Part shown: positions 9,601 to 24,614 of the stretch, piece by piece | How positions within the stretch are numbered: the first letter of the stretch is position 1 | Layout of the letters: each line of letters begins with the position of its first letter | Source: Heliocidaris tuberculata | Taxonomy: Eukaryota; Echinodermata; Echinoidea; Camarodonta; Echinometridae | Assembly (NCBI GenBank): GCA_025618425.1 | Contig: CM046848.1 | Span: forward strand, 25,677,616 to 25,741,615 | Reading direction: 5' to 3' | Length of the DNA: 64,000 nucleotides | Position numbers and translations under genes: made by a program | The notes under the pieces: model-generated | What the model was told of the DNA's origin: nothing | The model's database searches: none | The model's input: the letters and a program-made list of their open reading frames with translations, nothing else

Positions 9601-12600
9601 TAAAATTCCATCAACTTCTTTTTCTGTAGGACTTTGAGCATTCATTATGTAAGTTTGACAGATATTCGTTTTATATTTTATTTGCTATCGTTGTTTTTCT
9701 GAAAAGTGTTCGGACACTGGATCCACCACCATAAAGGATACGGTGGTGGATCCAGTGTCCGAACTTTTCAGAAAATCAACGGTAGCAAATAAAAAATATG
9801 CTAATACACACAAAACCTACTGAAGCCTATCCACCCGTTAAAGCTGTTGTTGAGTACAAGGTTATCTTCAGATAAGCTTGGGTTTTGTCTATTATTCAAA
9901 GAAGTGACAAAGACCTACATACAACTGCTGCATACAACATCACCTGGGTGGTGATTCACTAACAGCTAAAATTAATCCCAAATAAGAAAAAATCAATTTT
10001 AGGAACAATATCCATCCTAAGAGCGATATCGCTTTTAGTGACTGATTCACTAAGGTATTTGGGATTGATTCCAGCCTCTGAATTGATTTTAAGGTTGGGA
10101 GTGATCCGGATCGCTCCTAACAATCACAAACGGTCACTCCACTGCATGCCCGCCCGCGCCCCAACCTGGGCGCGGCTACGCTGTGCCTGCCTGCACGCCC
10201 ATTGCCCTAGCCATAGGCCCTAGCCCTGTGTATGTCCAGTCGATGCGTGCGCGCAATTAATGCTGTAGCTAGGTAACGCGCACTAGCTACGCGCTAAGTA
10301 GAGAATTAGGTCGGGTGACTGAGGGGCGGTGACTGAAATTTGAGTACGTTGATTGGTTGGAATGAGTGCGCTCGTAAATATTCATTTGCGCTCATATATA
10401 TTCATGATAAAATTGATTCCATCCTAAAAGCGATTTAGTGAATCAGTAAGGTGGAATTAATTTTAAGCTGGGAATGAAATCAATCCCGAAAATTGATTTT
10501 AGGAATGATATCGATCCCAGTTAGTGAATCACCCCCCTGTGCAAGAGTTGGGGTACCAAGATGGCTGCCATGTTGCATTGGTGGCTTTGGTGGTACAATA
10601 GTTTTTTATTATGCAACACCATATCCATTATGTACAGGTAAATGGATACATGTGTATGCACTATAGTGGTGGATACACTTTTCAGAAAATCCACGATAGC
10701 AAATAAAACATAAAACGGATATCTGTCAAACTTACATGTACATAATGAATGCTCAAAGTCCTACAGAAAAAGCAGTTGGTGGAATTTTAAAAAGACAACG
10801 TAGATTTAATACGATATTCCCTTCCGAGTGAACCCCTTCCCAACGACACGGCGTTTTGGTCCCTTGAAAAAGGTACTGTATTTCCAAACGTGTGAAACCT
10901 ATGGGAAAAAGACACAACCTTTGTTTCAATAGTGTGGTTTTCATACGCGTAATCCCACACGTTTGAAAACCCATTTTAGGCGCTTAACTGTACACGTTCG
11001 GTAATACAATCTGTTCGGAAATATGATCCATGACTATACTATGACATCACAGTTTTTCATAGTGTTGTAACCCGTAAGTGAAAACCCGACCCGTACCGTC
11101 CCGTAAAATCCGATGATTTGCAGGCGGGACCCGCTGACCCACCGGTTTTAAACCCGCAAGTCAATTTACCTAAAAAAAAATATTATTGCTGCAATTTAGT
11201 GAGATCTGTGTACTTGGTGTGATTGTCTATCCGTACCATTGACAAAGGCTACAAACCATTTGATTTTTATTCGTTTGTTTGTTGGTAATCTGTCGAGTTA
11301 AATTGAATTCCAGCAGACAACACATTGCGACAGAGTTCATGCGAGGAGGATCGCTCTGTCAATCGACGAACTGGATCTGGAAGAAACCATACGGCCGACT
11401 CGTGATCGTACGCCCGTTGCATGAATGCACACTGGCTCGGGGCATGTCGCCGCGCTGCGCGCGCCCGCCGTATCGCAGCCAGAACGGAAGTGGTGCCGGT
11501 GTTGTCCAGATCCAGTTCAGTCACGGCGATTCACAACAATATTGAAAATTCTACCCCGTCTACAAAAGAATCACGACAGAAATAAATACCTGGATCATCA
11601 TCATGCTACTTTAAAAAATCTTTTGATACTTGTGTATCTCCATATTATTTCCATATATGTTTTAGCTTTTCTTTCCAAACTTCTTAGTTGAGAGTTGACG
11701 TTACAAAATCAAAACACGAAGTTGAACTTGAAAAACACACCCGGGCGCGGCCGTACCGTATACCGTACTGTACTACTCTGCGCGTAGTGCGTAGTACATA
11801 CACACACTGTCGACATGTGACAAGCGCTTCACAATGGGATTTCTGTTTTTGGCACATTCGATCGAAATCATCGAACGATCACGAGAGAGGTGTTTCAGAG
11901 GGGGATGTTGCAAGAAACTTGCAATCAATCGCAAGCCAATTTTACATCTTCAAATAAATCATAAAGACTTTCAATTTATTGTACATTTGTAAATTGCAAT
12001 GGATTCCTCGGGTCTGCTTCTAACTTCTAAAAACATAAAGGAAAAAACTTATCTGCAACAGTTAAAATTGATCTACCAGTTGGAAATTTGTGATTGAAAT
12101 TTGCAATCGATTGCAAATTTAAGTTTCTTGCAACACCCATAAAGTTGTTCATAAGTACAAATGACTTTTACGAACGACTGGAACATGTTCGTCTGTGCTT
12201 TACTAACATTTTCTTGTCAATGTCTTTATTTTAATAAACTTTTATGATATTTCTTTTTTTTAACGAAATACAAACATGATAATTTTCAATCAGACGTTCA
12301 GATTATCTCCATCAATTTTATTTTCTGCCGATGATTTAATTATTGATCATAATATGACAAGATTCAAGATGATTGCGATCTGTGATCATCATATTTATAG
12401 TTGGATCGTAATTGGGCTAGCCAACTTAGCCAAGTCGGCTCTGAGTGCGTGAGAGAGAGAGAGACAGCCACTGACCACGTGACTCATCATATAAATCAAG
12501 CGCTAGCTGCAAGGGCGAGCTTAATAGGCACTAGCGATGTAGTCGGTCGACCGCCGGCGCTGGCCGCTAGCAATTTGCGGATATATGCAGCAAGTATTTT

Positions 12601-14226
12601 GCCGAACTGTCTCAGTCTCACTTCGTTGTTCAGAAGACAAAAATACACTGGCAAATTTTTAGGAAATATCAATATCTCTAAAAGAATCCGTCACGTAAGA
12701 AACACAAGGTCCCAACTCCATTTCTTTTACCTTTTTAGTGTGTGTGTTTGGGAATATTTTTGTGTGTGTTTCGTAACTTTCTTCTCCCTTTTCTTTCATA
12801 CTACGGTCTGCGGGTTGGAGAATGAGCTCGGCTCGGCCCGCAACCCGCGATCGGGGGCATCCCGGCAGGTTAACCCGTACCGCAATGGGTTCGGGTTACA
12901 GGACTAGTTTTTCAAAATGGCAGCCCCCATAGGATAATATCTAGCAAGGAATCTGCAAACTTTAGAGAGATTGTTCTCCTTACTGAGCAATCAAATAGTA
13001 TTTTCAAGATATTTTGAACAGGCTGACAACTTTCCCACATGATCATCAGCTAATTGTCCCCGCCGAACGAAGTTCGCGAGGGGACTATGAAACGGGCTCC
13101 GTTCGTGTGTGCGTGTGTCCGTCCGTCCGTCCGTCCGTCCGTCTGTGTGTGCTCAAATGTTAGAAAATGCTACTTCTCCGTCATTTCTTGGCCGATTTTG
13201 ATTCTGATTGTTTTATCTGATAGGGCTGGGTGGGGGCTTCCAAACTTCTACACAGAATTTTGAAATTCATTAATTATGCAAATTTATGCAAATTTATTCA
13301 AAATTGACGAAAAATGCTACTTCTCCTCTATTTCACATCGGATTTTGATTCCGATTGTTTTATCTGATAGGGCTGGGTGGGTAGTACTATGGGTGGGTGC
13401 TTCCAAACTTCTACACAGAATTTTGAAATTCATTAATTATGCAAATTTATGCAAATTTATTCAAAATTGACGAAAAATGCTACTTCTCTATTTCACATCA
13501 GATTTTGATTCCGATTGTTTTATCTGATAGGGCTGGGTGGGGGCTTCCAAACTTCTACACAGAATTTTGAAATTCATTATTCATGCAAATTTATGCAAAT
13601 TTATTCAAAATGGCTGAAGGTTCATAATGTTTTCATGTTTTATATTTCAGTTGTATACATGCATTGTTGGTATTCTCTTCTTTTGCATGCAGTAACATTA
13701 TTATTTTATTCACTAAAGTTTTTCACTGAAGTTTTAAGGTTCAGGCTAGTTAATTTCCACAGATCTGCACTTCCGGCGGGGACATTTATTACGCATTGCG
13801 TAATTTACTCATTCACTTGTTTTTATTGAGTTTCATTCTCCTTTAAGCAAGGAAATCGAAAGTTAGAATTTCTCTCGAAAGTTGAACCTTGCCTATTTCA
13901 TACTCTTATCTTATATTTGGGGCGATAAATTTAAAGCGAACTTTAACATTTTTTAATGAAACTTATATGCTAGGGAGCAAAGGAATTAATATTGAACCTT
14001 TTAAAAACGCTATATATAATATATATATCCAGTCATGCCAAGATTGTGGCGCGAAATAAGGAAATCCTAAAGAAATATAAGACCGAGCATGTGACACCTG
14101 TTCTACATATTTTTTACAGAATAGCAGTGGAGGGATGTTCTTTTGATTTCTACATGAAGGGTGAATTAAGGTTGTTGTCCCCGCCGAACGAAGTTCGCGA
14201 GGGGACTATGAAACGGGCTCCGTTCG

Positions 14227-14265
<39 letters not shown>

Positions 14266-17200
14266 GTCCGTCCGTGCGTCCGTCTGTCCGTCCGTGCGTC
14301 CGTCTGTCCGTGTGTGCTCAAATGTTAGAAAATGCTATTTCTCCGTCATTTCTTGGCTGACTTTGATTCTGATTGTTTTATCTGATAGGGCTGGGTGGGG
14401 GCTTCCAAACTTCTACACAGAATTTTGAAATTCATTAATTATGCAAATTTATGCAAATTTATTCAAAATTGACGAAAAATGCTACTTCTCCTCTATTTCA
14501 CATCGGATTTTGATTCCGATTGTTTTATCTGATAGGGCTGGGTGGGGGCTTCCAAACTCCTACACAGAATTTTGAAATTCATTATTCATGCAAATTTATG
14601 CAAATTTATTCAAAATGGCTGAAGGTTCATAATGTTTTCATGTTTTATATTTCAGTTGTATACATGCATTGTGGTATTCTCTTCTTTTGCATGCAGTAAC
14701 ATTATTATTTTATTCACTAAAGTTTTTCACTGAAGTTTTAAGGTTCAGGCTAGTTAATTTCCACAGATCTGCACTTCCGGCGGGGACATTTATTACGCAT
14801 TGCGTAATTTACTCATTCACTTGTTTATTTTGTCCACTTTCTTTGTCCATCATGTTCATAGTGAATGGATGGCCATGAAGAGCAACCAAGCTAGTTAACA
14901 AAGTCATTCAACCAAAACCATGCCTATTGTGTTTTACACAGGCAAATGTGCAAGGAGATATAAATGCACTAGTACAAAAATTACTATATTCTTTATGATG
15001 GAGGGGGCAAGTTTGAAATGATGGGTTTTTTTTCGGAATGACAGAAACAAGATTGTTTATTTTTCTGTTTGTTTGAGATGGCCGTTATTAAATAATTAAT
15101 CATAACTTGTACAAAGATATTGCGATAATCTTCCATGGAAAATGTATATCAATTTTATAGCAATTTTGCATCACTGAATTTGTCTTTGAGATGGTTCCTG
15201 TCCCAAATCATACCTTCTCTTGGTCTCATCACTTCCTGCAACAAATCTCCTAAATTCTATGAAATTTCCGACCGTGTCGTTCCTCCGATGGGTGGTGATG
15301 AATTAAATAGTTGCCAACTAGTGATTTAGAAGTACATGTACTCTACATCATCTCTAAATTTTTAAAGAAATTTAGTTGCCAACTAACCCTGTCAGGTTTT
15401 ATGAATACCATTTTGATCTGCATGTAGTTGCCAACTCGTATAGATTTAGTTGACAACTAGGGACCATTTAGTTGCCAACTAGTCTTTATAAATAGGGCCT
15501 AGTTGCAAACCTTAGTAAGGTTTTATGAATACCTACTAGTGCCTAGTTGACAACTAGAGAGCAATTTATTTGCCAACCAGCTTAGTAGGGTTTTATGAAT
15601 ATGGGCCATGGTGTTTATATCTCTTCTCCTTAGAGGTCGACTGCCGCAGAAATTGATATAAAGCACCACATAGGGATGGTTCCTTGGCCCCGTAACACAA
15701 AGGTTTGCAATCAATTGCAAATTTTAAACAACAAATTTGATTGGTTAGTAGTCAGCCTTTTTAAAAATATGTGCATGCAACAATGATCTTGATTGGCTAT
15801 TGGAATTTTGCTATCGATTGCAAACCTTTGTGTTACGGGGCCCTGTCGTTGTATTTGCCCACACATCTTGTTCCCCATCATCATACCTTCACATGAAGCA
15901 GATGTTTGTTTTGGTCTGTTTATGGTAAAAAAAACTGCACCTTTTTCTTGCACAAGTGCATCTTACCTAGGGACTATCTTCATCATTTATGCCAAAAACA
16001 AAATTTCTGATTGAAAATAAAGTTGAATTTGAAGGCAAGCTAATTGATATGTTCATGACAAGCCATTCTGATAGGCTTTCATGGATATTTGATCCTACAT
16101 GTACACGTATGGTGATGGAAATCGTGCAGGCTAAAAAATATTGTTCACCAAAAAAACAAAAAAAAAATTCTCTGATGCTTACAGTGTATGCACTTTCATT
16201 TTTCTGTCTTCCGTTGCAGGCTTTTAACGACGACCATGCACCCCTCTCTCTCAACTTCCAGCCCGATAACCCTTACTGTAAGCCAGCTCGAGGAGTGGCC
16301 ACAAGATCTACATCCCTACTAATGAAGGTCAAACATAGGTACAGAAGAAGGAAAGAGTGCGAAGGCCTATGGACAGGTACCCAGGAAGAGATGGATGGGA
16401 GTTCAGGTAGTGAGAAATACTCTGCAGAGGTTCTCGGTGTCATTGGACAAAAATATGAATTTCCATGTAAGCAGAAAGTTTTTTATTTATTGGTAGTTGG
16501 ACAGTATGTTGAAAGAGATTTTAAAGGTGCTTCATCCCTTTTACAGACTTACACAATTCCACAAAACTTTGCACAGGTTTAGTAGACATCCTGTAGATAC
16601 TGCCTATGAAATTTCAAGGTCACAAGTTCTATAACTCCTTTGTAAGAAATGAAAATCTTGCTTTTGTCGCAGAGGGAGCTATTCAGAATCAGTGCAAGTA
16701 ACAGTCAAAAAATAATTTTAAAAATTATGCGATTTCTTTTTCGAGGAGTTATCAATTGCTGTTATTACTTAAAAGCATATTATAATCCTTTTCATATCTG
16801 CTCAAGTTTTCCAATTATAATTATTTTGTAATTTATCACGTACTCACACAACTTCAACATTTAGGGCTGCAAAAGGGATGAAGCACCTTTAAGGATTCTT
16901 TCATTTCATATTTCCTGGTTTTCCTTAGTCAAAATCAGAAAGTTTGGGCCATTAATGTGAGGTTGCCATTTTGAAAAATTTCTGTTTGCTTACCATGTAG
17001 GTGTAATCAAAAAGGTAATTAGCATGTAATAACAGATGCTGGTAATTGCACATTCATCTTTTTTTCCGTAGGGCTCTGTGCTGAAACAATTGATCAAATG
17101 TGACCCTGGGTGTTTGGATTAGAGCCAAAAGTAGTAAAACAACAATGGGGCAAAATTTTACTGGGATTACTTCTCATGACCCCTCCCCCCAAAAAAAAAA

Positions 17201-20200
17201 TTAAATAATTAAAAAAAATAATAATAATAGATAAATAAATAAAAAATAAAATGAATAAATAAATAAATAAATAAATTAATTAATTAATTAAAAATTAAAA
17301 AAAATTAAAGTAATCTTGAAAAATATTCTTTAAATAACTTTGCATTGTACATCCAAGAACAATACTACAACAAACACAGTGCTGATTAAAATTTGATTAC
17401 TAAAGCAACTGGAGGTTATTAGCAAATATATCTTTGTTGGAATAGGAATTTCACCCTATCTGTTAGGTGTAGAGCCCTGTTTAACCTAAATACAGTTCAT
17501 GTTTTTTCGCTATTCGAGCACAGAAAGGATTTACAAGCTTCTGTCTCGTGATTGTCTTGGAGAAAGGTAAATTTTATGTGGAAATATGTATCAACTACAC
17601 CCAGTGTTTAACCCATTGAGTACAAAGCCCAAGATAATTTGGGCTGGAGTCAATGGAAAAGACATGTTATACCAAAATCAAGTAGTATCTCATGGTTTGA
17701 TTCAGCCATTATTACATCCGACCTTCATGTATTTATATTCAAAAATAATAGCAGATGTATTCCAGCTTTTGAGATCTTAGGATTCTCATCATATTCCTTT
17801 CTTGTTCAACTTCTCGTATATGCAGTTTTATGTGACTTTCAATTCCTGCCATACAAACAAAAACCCAATGGAGAAGCAGAGAGCCTGATTGAGAAGATTC
17901 TCCCTTCGGCCGGTGAGGATATGAGTTATGTGGACAAAGACATTCCATCCTTCATGCTCCCTGAGATATTCTCCAAGTTTGACAAACCCATCCCCTACAA
18001 TTACAAGGCAGGCCAGCAGCTTCGAGACTCTAAGCAGCAACATGAGACGGATTTTCATGCAAAACTCATCCAGCATGGGAGGCATAAGCGGATCAACTAC
18101 GCCCATGTCGTGTCGACCATGGGCGATTTTGAGATTCCTAAGGATCCCCATCCGATTGCTGTAGAACAACTGGAAGCTCAGAAACCAGGAACTGCTACAG
18201 AGGAAATCAGAAAGGTAAGAATATTTCTTTCCTATCCATGAGATTATTTTGCGCACAAACAGCTCCATATACATGACACTGAATCATGTATGGTAGTGGA
18301 TCGTATTACGGAACACTTTCAGAAAACCAACCATAGCAAATAAAATATCAAATGAATATCTGTCAAACTTACATAATGAATGCTTAAAGTCCTACAGAAG
18401 AAGAAGTTGGTGGAATTTGAAAAAGACAACATAGATTTAATGCGATATTCCCTTCTGAGCAAACCCCTTTCCAATGACACAGCGTTTTGGTCCCTTAGAA
18501 AGGGTATTGTATTACCGAACGTGTGCCCCCTATGGGAAAAGACACACAACCTACCCCGATTTGGGACCAACAGGGTGACGACTGGGGGTGACGAGAGAGC
18601 AGGTTATAAGATATTACTTATGTTTTTTTTCCTCATTTTATGATCTTCTGCCCTGTGTTCTCTGTGCATGTGTCAAATAGCATGTGGAGAACACACAAGT
18701 AGTCCCACGCATATGAAAGCCATTTTAGGCGCTTAACTGTACGCGTTCGGTAATACAATGTTGTTCGGTAATACAATCCATGACTATGTCGTCATTTTGA
18801 AATCTTTGTTTGTGTTCCATGAGATAATCTTTGTCTCGAGTGAAACCAAAGCCAAAGAGAAGCTACAGCTGTGGTCGTACAAGGCTGTGGGTCTGTGGCT
18901 CCATACAAGTGTCATCTTCGCTACAGCACACAGCCTATTGGGTGCAGTCTATAGTCTTACAGTTCAGACACCATGTTACAATGTACATGCTATAACTGCA
19001 AAGGGTTTTGTGCAGGCCTGCAAATGCAAACTTGGCAAGTATGTGGGTACATGTACAACATGTAGTTGGGAAATGGTGTAAGTTGAGATGATACAAAATA
19101 AGACATGGTAAAAAAAAAAATACAATCTTATGTTTGTGGATTATGTTTGACGAGGCTGGACCTTTTTATTGATTTTTTGCCATCTAAAAAGCATTGACAA
19201 ATATTTTCATGGTCCCTTTTTTGCTTAACTTTTTATTGATATGGGGGGGGTCACTTGCACTCTACCTCTTCCTCTTCTTCCCCCCCCCCCCCCAATTTTA
19301 CTTTTTACTAGATGCTACAACAGGATTTAATTACAACTGTAGAAGGCAAAAGCTGTGAATTGATAGACAGGCCTGTCCACATATTCCCCTTCCCATACTG
19401 TAGAGTGCACTTGAGTTTTCTGTTTACCATTCTACCTGTAGATCGTGCATATGTTTCGAAAAGATTAACAGCCCTCTAAATTTGATTTTAATACATACAT
19501 GTACTAGCAGAGGTGTAAAAAGGAGACAAATCAAAACTCTTGATTATCAATTAGTGCTGGTATTGACATGCTTGATGTCGACACTGCTGTCGACATACGA
19601 AGGGTTTTTGACGTTGCCGACATGTCGACATGCATGCTCTGATGTCGACATAAAAGGGGTCTTATTCATACGTCACACGGTCACACACTAGAAAAGTGAA
19701 GCTTACCTGAAAAGTTATAGATACAATCATCAACAAAAATAAACACGATTAGAAGGCAGTTCATCAGCGCAAATTCAACGACAATCGATCGCGGCATGCA
19801 TTGCTACATATTTAGGGCTCTCAAGTTGAGGGCTCTGCAGTGCTACATGTAGATGCATGCGTAGTCAGCTCATTCATGGACTGCTCATGCGCATATGGAC
19901 AACTCGCGCACAGAGCTTGCTCAGCCGTACACAGATTTCAATGCATGGGACACAGTTGTAATATTTTTCTGTGATATCAATCTTGGCGATTTGACACCAA
20001 GATCCTTTTTTACTGACACAACTCTAAGCGGAAAATTCAGCTCAAGTAAATACCGTATGGTTGTAGAAAAATGAACAATTTATGGATTCACCACAGTGAT
20101 TTTCTTGCGAATCCAACCAAAATGAGGAATTTTAGGGAAAGTTTAGCAGGTAAAATTTTCTGTTTGTAACCAAAGAAATATCGCTAAAATTTCATATTTT

Positions 20201-23200
20201 CCGGTTGTCAAACTTTGATTTTGCAGTATTGCTATGAAAGATACATCCATATTTAATCATTTTTCGAACTTTATATTTATAAATAGTGGTGTTGAATACG
20301 TTATTTTTCAGATCGCTTTTGTAAACAACTTTACGTAGATCGTGTGAAAATGCAAGAATTGGCAAGGTCAAAGGGGGTCAACTCCATACAAACTGGCACT
20401 GTGCGTGTTTGACTTAAATGTCAATATAATGTCAACATCGTGAATATTTTTGTTGCGACATGTCGACAGAGATTTTTGTTACCGATACCAGCACTAATAT
20501 TGATAGCTCAGAAATGCATCTTCAAACTCAGTTCTGATTTTGATAGTGTGTAGCTGCGTATTGCAAATTTCTGCAGACCTGTGTAGTTTGGAGTCAGATC
20601 ATGATACCTTTAAGGGAAATCCAACCTTAATGGCAAGTTGTTCTGAAAGAAAGAGCAAAAATCAGAGGAGCAGATTCGTGAAAGTTTGAACAAAATCAGA
20701 CAAGCAACAAGAAAGTTACGAATTTGGAAAATTGTTATCACATACATATGGGAATTTCAAATTTGCTGAATCGGTAATTATGTCACTGTGATGTAGTGGT
20801 AAACAACTGTCCCATTTGCTCCAATACACAAAATGGCTAAAATGTCTTCTTTTTTTTTTCTCAACATATATTACTCAGTAGGATTTTTTTCTTTCATGAG
20901 GACCTACATGTATAAAAATATGCAATATATTTTTGGTACTGCCCCAAGGGAAAAGGCGCTTAGGAGAAAACAAATTAATGATATTTTTGTGTACGACAAA
21001 TGGGAGGGTTGACTGCCAATACGTCACAATCGACTCACCAAATCGCCAATTTGAGATTCGCATAGATTTACTAATCTCATTTTTCAAACATCCATAACTT
21101 TCTTATTCCTTGTCCAATTTCTTTTAAGCTTTCTCCACCCTGTTTTTCTTATTTTTCTGCTTTCACAAATCATCTTATTTCCAAGCTTGGATTGCCCTTA
21201 AAGTTAGCTTGGTGAAATGAAGTGGAATATCAAACTGCAGAGGCACATACATGTATCATGCCAATCAACATATATTTAGCCCATCTAGGATCTTTCTTAC
21301 CGTGGCAGACATGCATCAGTTATATCCAGTGCATGCCTGCCCTGGGCCCCGTTTCATTGTTACCCACGCCGATGAAATCGGCAGGGTTATGTAAAGGGTT
21401 CCGTATGTTTGTATGTTTGTCTGTTTGTTTTGTTTGTTTGTTTGTTTGTGTACAAGATAACTAGAGAACGGGTGAACGGATTTGCACCAAATTTTCAGGG
21501 ATTGTTTGGATAGTGACAGGAAAGAATCGATTAAATTTTGGTGATGATTGGTTGATCCCTGCAAATTCTGTGAGACTTTCTAGTTTTGACTCTGTAGTAT
21601 AGTATATGTAAAGATCACCGTTTCGCACGTATCAGATTTAAGGAGCCGATACCGATATCCCAATAAAGCGCATCGATAGCTTAACACTGGTAATGGCGTC
21701 AGCACCATTCTCAACGAAGAAGAAAAAAATGTTTTTAACTACTGATCCTTATTTGATCTAGAGACCGGTAAGAAACTTCACAGAAATGGATAGTATTGAT
21801 AGGAACAGTAAGTTTAGATTTAATTTCTCTCGAGTTTCTCACTTGCAGCAGAAAATGCTGCGGTAGCCAATATGCAGCTAGACGCCGGATCGGACGGCCC
21901 AGCGCGTACATGGCTAACGGCCAAATTTCGGGCATCGGCTCAGATTAGCCGTGAAGCCTTACTTTTGCATTGTGATTGTTGATTTTAATAGAACTCATCC
22001 TAGTTAATAATGTGGATTCTCTGGGTCTTTTACTACGGAATATCGAACATCATATTTATCAAATCTATCTGGAAAGAGACCGGTAAGAAACTTCACAGAA
22101 ATGGATAGTATTGATAGGAACAGTAAGTTTAGATTTAATTTCTCTCGAGTTTCTCACTTGCAGCAGAAAATGCTGCGGTAGCTAATGCAGCTAGACGCCG
22201 GATCGGACGGCCCAGCGCGTACATGGCAAACGGCCAAATTTCGGGCATCGGCTCAGATTAGCCGTGAAGTTTCATTACTTTTGCATTGTGATTGTTGATT
22301 TAGAACTCATCCTAGTTAATAATGTGGATTCTCTGGGTCTTTTACTACGGAATATCGAACATCATATTTATCAAATCTATCTGGAAAAAAAAAACTAGGT
22401 AGGATTTTTTATTCACTCATTCCGCCCCTTTAAAAAGCAAAGGTAGATCTAGTTCCTTTCCGTGTGCTCTAGATCGAACGTTGGACTAAATGTTGGCCTA
22501 GATTTAATTTCAGACCTATATGAACATACTACCTCATAACACCTGTAAAATTACTCTTCGAATGATGCCTACTGACTTTATTTCTCACGGCTAATCCCCC
22601 AAATTTCCCGTATCTAGCATACAAGTAGCAACACCAGCACCAACACCGAACGTGAAATGAAAATTTCTTAATCCCTAGGGTATAGTGTTAGTGAACGGAA
22701 TTTTGTACATGAAATTAAACACCGGCTGCCGAGCTCGGTTCAGCAGACAACATCTGACAAAAATTAAACACCGGCAACCGGAACTACGTCAGAAAATCAG
22801 AGGTCAACACCTAACACCGACTGATTTTTTTCTCATTTCATAGTCGGTGTTAGATCATGATTTCGCGGCAAAATAAACACTAACCACAAACACCAACACC
22901 ACACGTACTTACACTGCGTCTCATCTGTGCGCGCGGCCATTTTGCTATTTGCATATGCGTGTGTTGGGTCATCAAACAGCTGATCAAAAATATTGAAAAT
23001 AAAAAGAAATGGTATGGAAAAATCAACCAATCAAAATTCATATCCCCCGATAGGTAATCTGAATCTCATGTTTATGCATTTACTGAATATGTATCTTTAG
23101 CCTCTTTCATAATGATGGAATAAAAATTTTATGTAGCTTTAAAAAAATTCATATAAAAACACTCTTAAAATGTTGAAATAATTACATAATTTACAAAAAA

Positions 23201-24582
23201 AATAGTACGTATTGGAATTTGCCCAAAATTTTAAAAAATGCAGTTTTTTAGAAATTATCGTGAATGAATCATTATTATTCAAAATATGTAAATTACGTAA
23301 ACACAAACCATTTCTAATACTCAATTTTTCTCGCAGAGCTAGTGAGCATGGAATCTGATGGAAAAATCCAAATTTTCCTTCTATTTTGCTCCCGCATTCG
23401 GCGACAGGTTGGTTAAACGGAATTATATCCAAGGAATCATCTTCACATCGAATTTAACTTATGAAATATTCTCTTGAAGTATATTCTTAAAGTGTTATTT
23501 CAACTTTCAAGTCCGATGTCTGCAGATATTTCAGACTATAAAAACTTAGATATGAGACAGCAAGCCGCAGAAACGGCTTTCCACCGAAGCGCCACAAGAC
23601 CGTACGCTAAGCGTGTCGGCATCAAAAGCCAGCCCCACTCCGTGGGCGGATCAGTACTTTCGCGTGCTTTTTCAGATGAGAAGGGGAACAGTTCAGATTA
23701 AATATTTGCATTTGCAATTATGCTGATCCTATGATTATGAAAACATTAACAATATAATCAGAAATATATTTGTTATTTTATCATTCGTTCAAAAAAGTTG
23801 TTGAGTTGCACAAATATTTTTTAAAAGCTAAAATTCTCTGTGTTTCTTTGCAAAACCGGGAAGCCGAGTCAACGAGAGGTTGGCCTTGACCGGTGCCCGC
23901 ACTCTCGGCGTGCAGTTAGGGTGCGTTGCGCATCAATGAATTAGCCGTTATTGCGAATGAATGATGATTATATTCTTGAATATCTATTCACAATGGACTC
24001 AAGAGAGAGGGAAATAGCTCAGAAATATCCAATACTTTTATATGAATCAAGTTATTTTCGATATGAGGGTGTTGCTTTTTACATAATGGCATTTTAACCT
24101 ACCTGTGTCCGATTATCTGGGCAATGTGTCGCCCACTATAACACATACGTGAATGGAGTAAATTCACTTGTGATGCCCAAATTCAGAACGTTGGGAAAGA
24201 AAGAAAAAAACTGAGTATCCATAGTGACTTATATTAATATTACAAGAAGGTATTGAATTTTCAAAAAAAGCATACCATTACAACGGGAAAACTGCAATCA
24301 AAAAGAAAATCTAAGAAATATGACGAGTTAAATTATGAAAATGACACATAAATGAATGGGCCTCCTGGCCCCCTATAGTGCGCTCTCGTGCAGTGATTAC
24401 GTCATGGCTCGATACACAGCTGAAACAGCGCTCATAGGAGTTCAAGTACGTGACCGAGCGTGAAATCACCCAATGTAGATTTCAGTTTTGACCCCATAGT
24501 ATAGTATTGCAACTACTCTGTAGCACCGCCAAGGCGTGGGTCTGCCACCTTTGACGGCCCCTCTAGTTTCGTCAGAATTTTC

Positions 24583-24614
<32 letters not shown>

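Larger units (their letters stand above)
6696..16219 (+). other. GTF3C5 intron 1 (9.5 kb)
   Basis: The donor is GTTGGT and the acceptor TTGCAG. The interior is mostly nested foldback transposons, a hAT element and two CCGCCGAACGAAG repeats, listed separately. The gaps between them show no conserved coding. Confidence 0.85.

Noticed and set aside
12401..12907. 168-codon plus-strand frame
   Set aside because: It lies inside the hAT element but shows no transposase or other domain, and it ends in the terminal repeat.
13100..13145. CRISPR-like or coding tandem repeat (GTCC)n
   Set aside because: It is a plain microsatellite inside an interspersed eukaryotic repeat.
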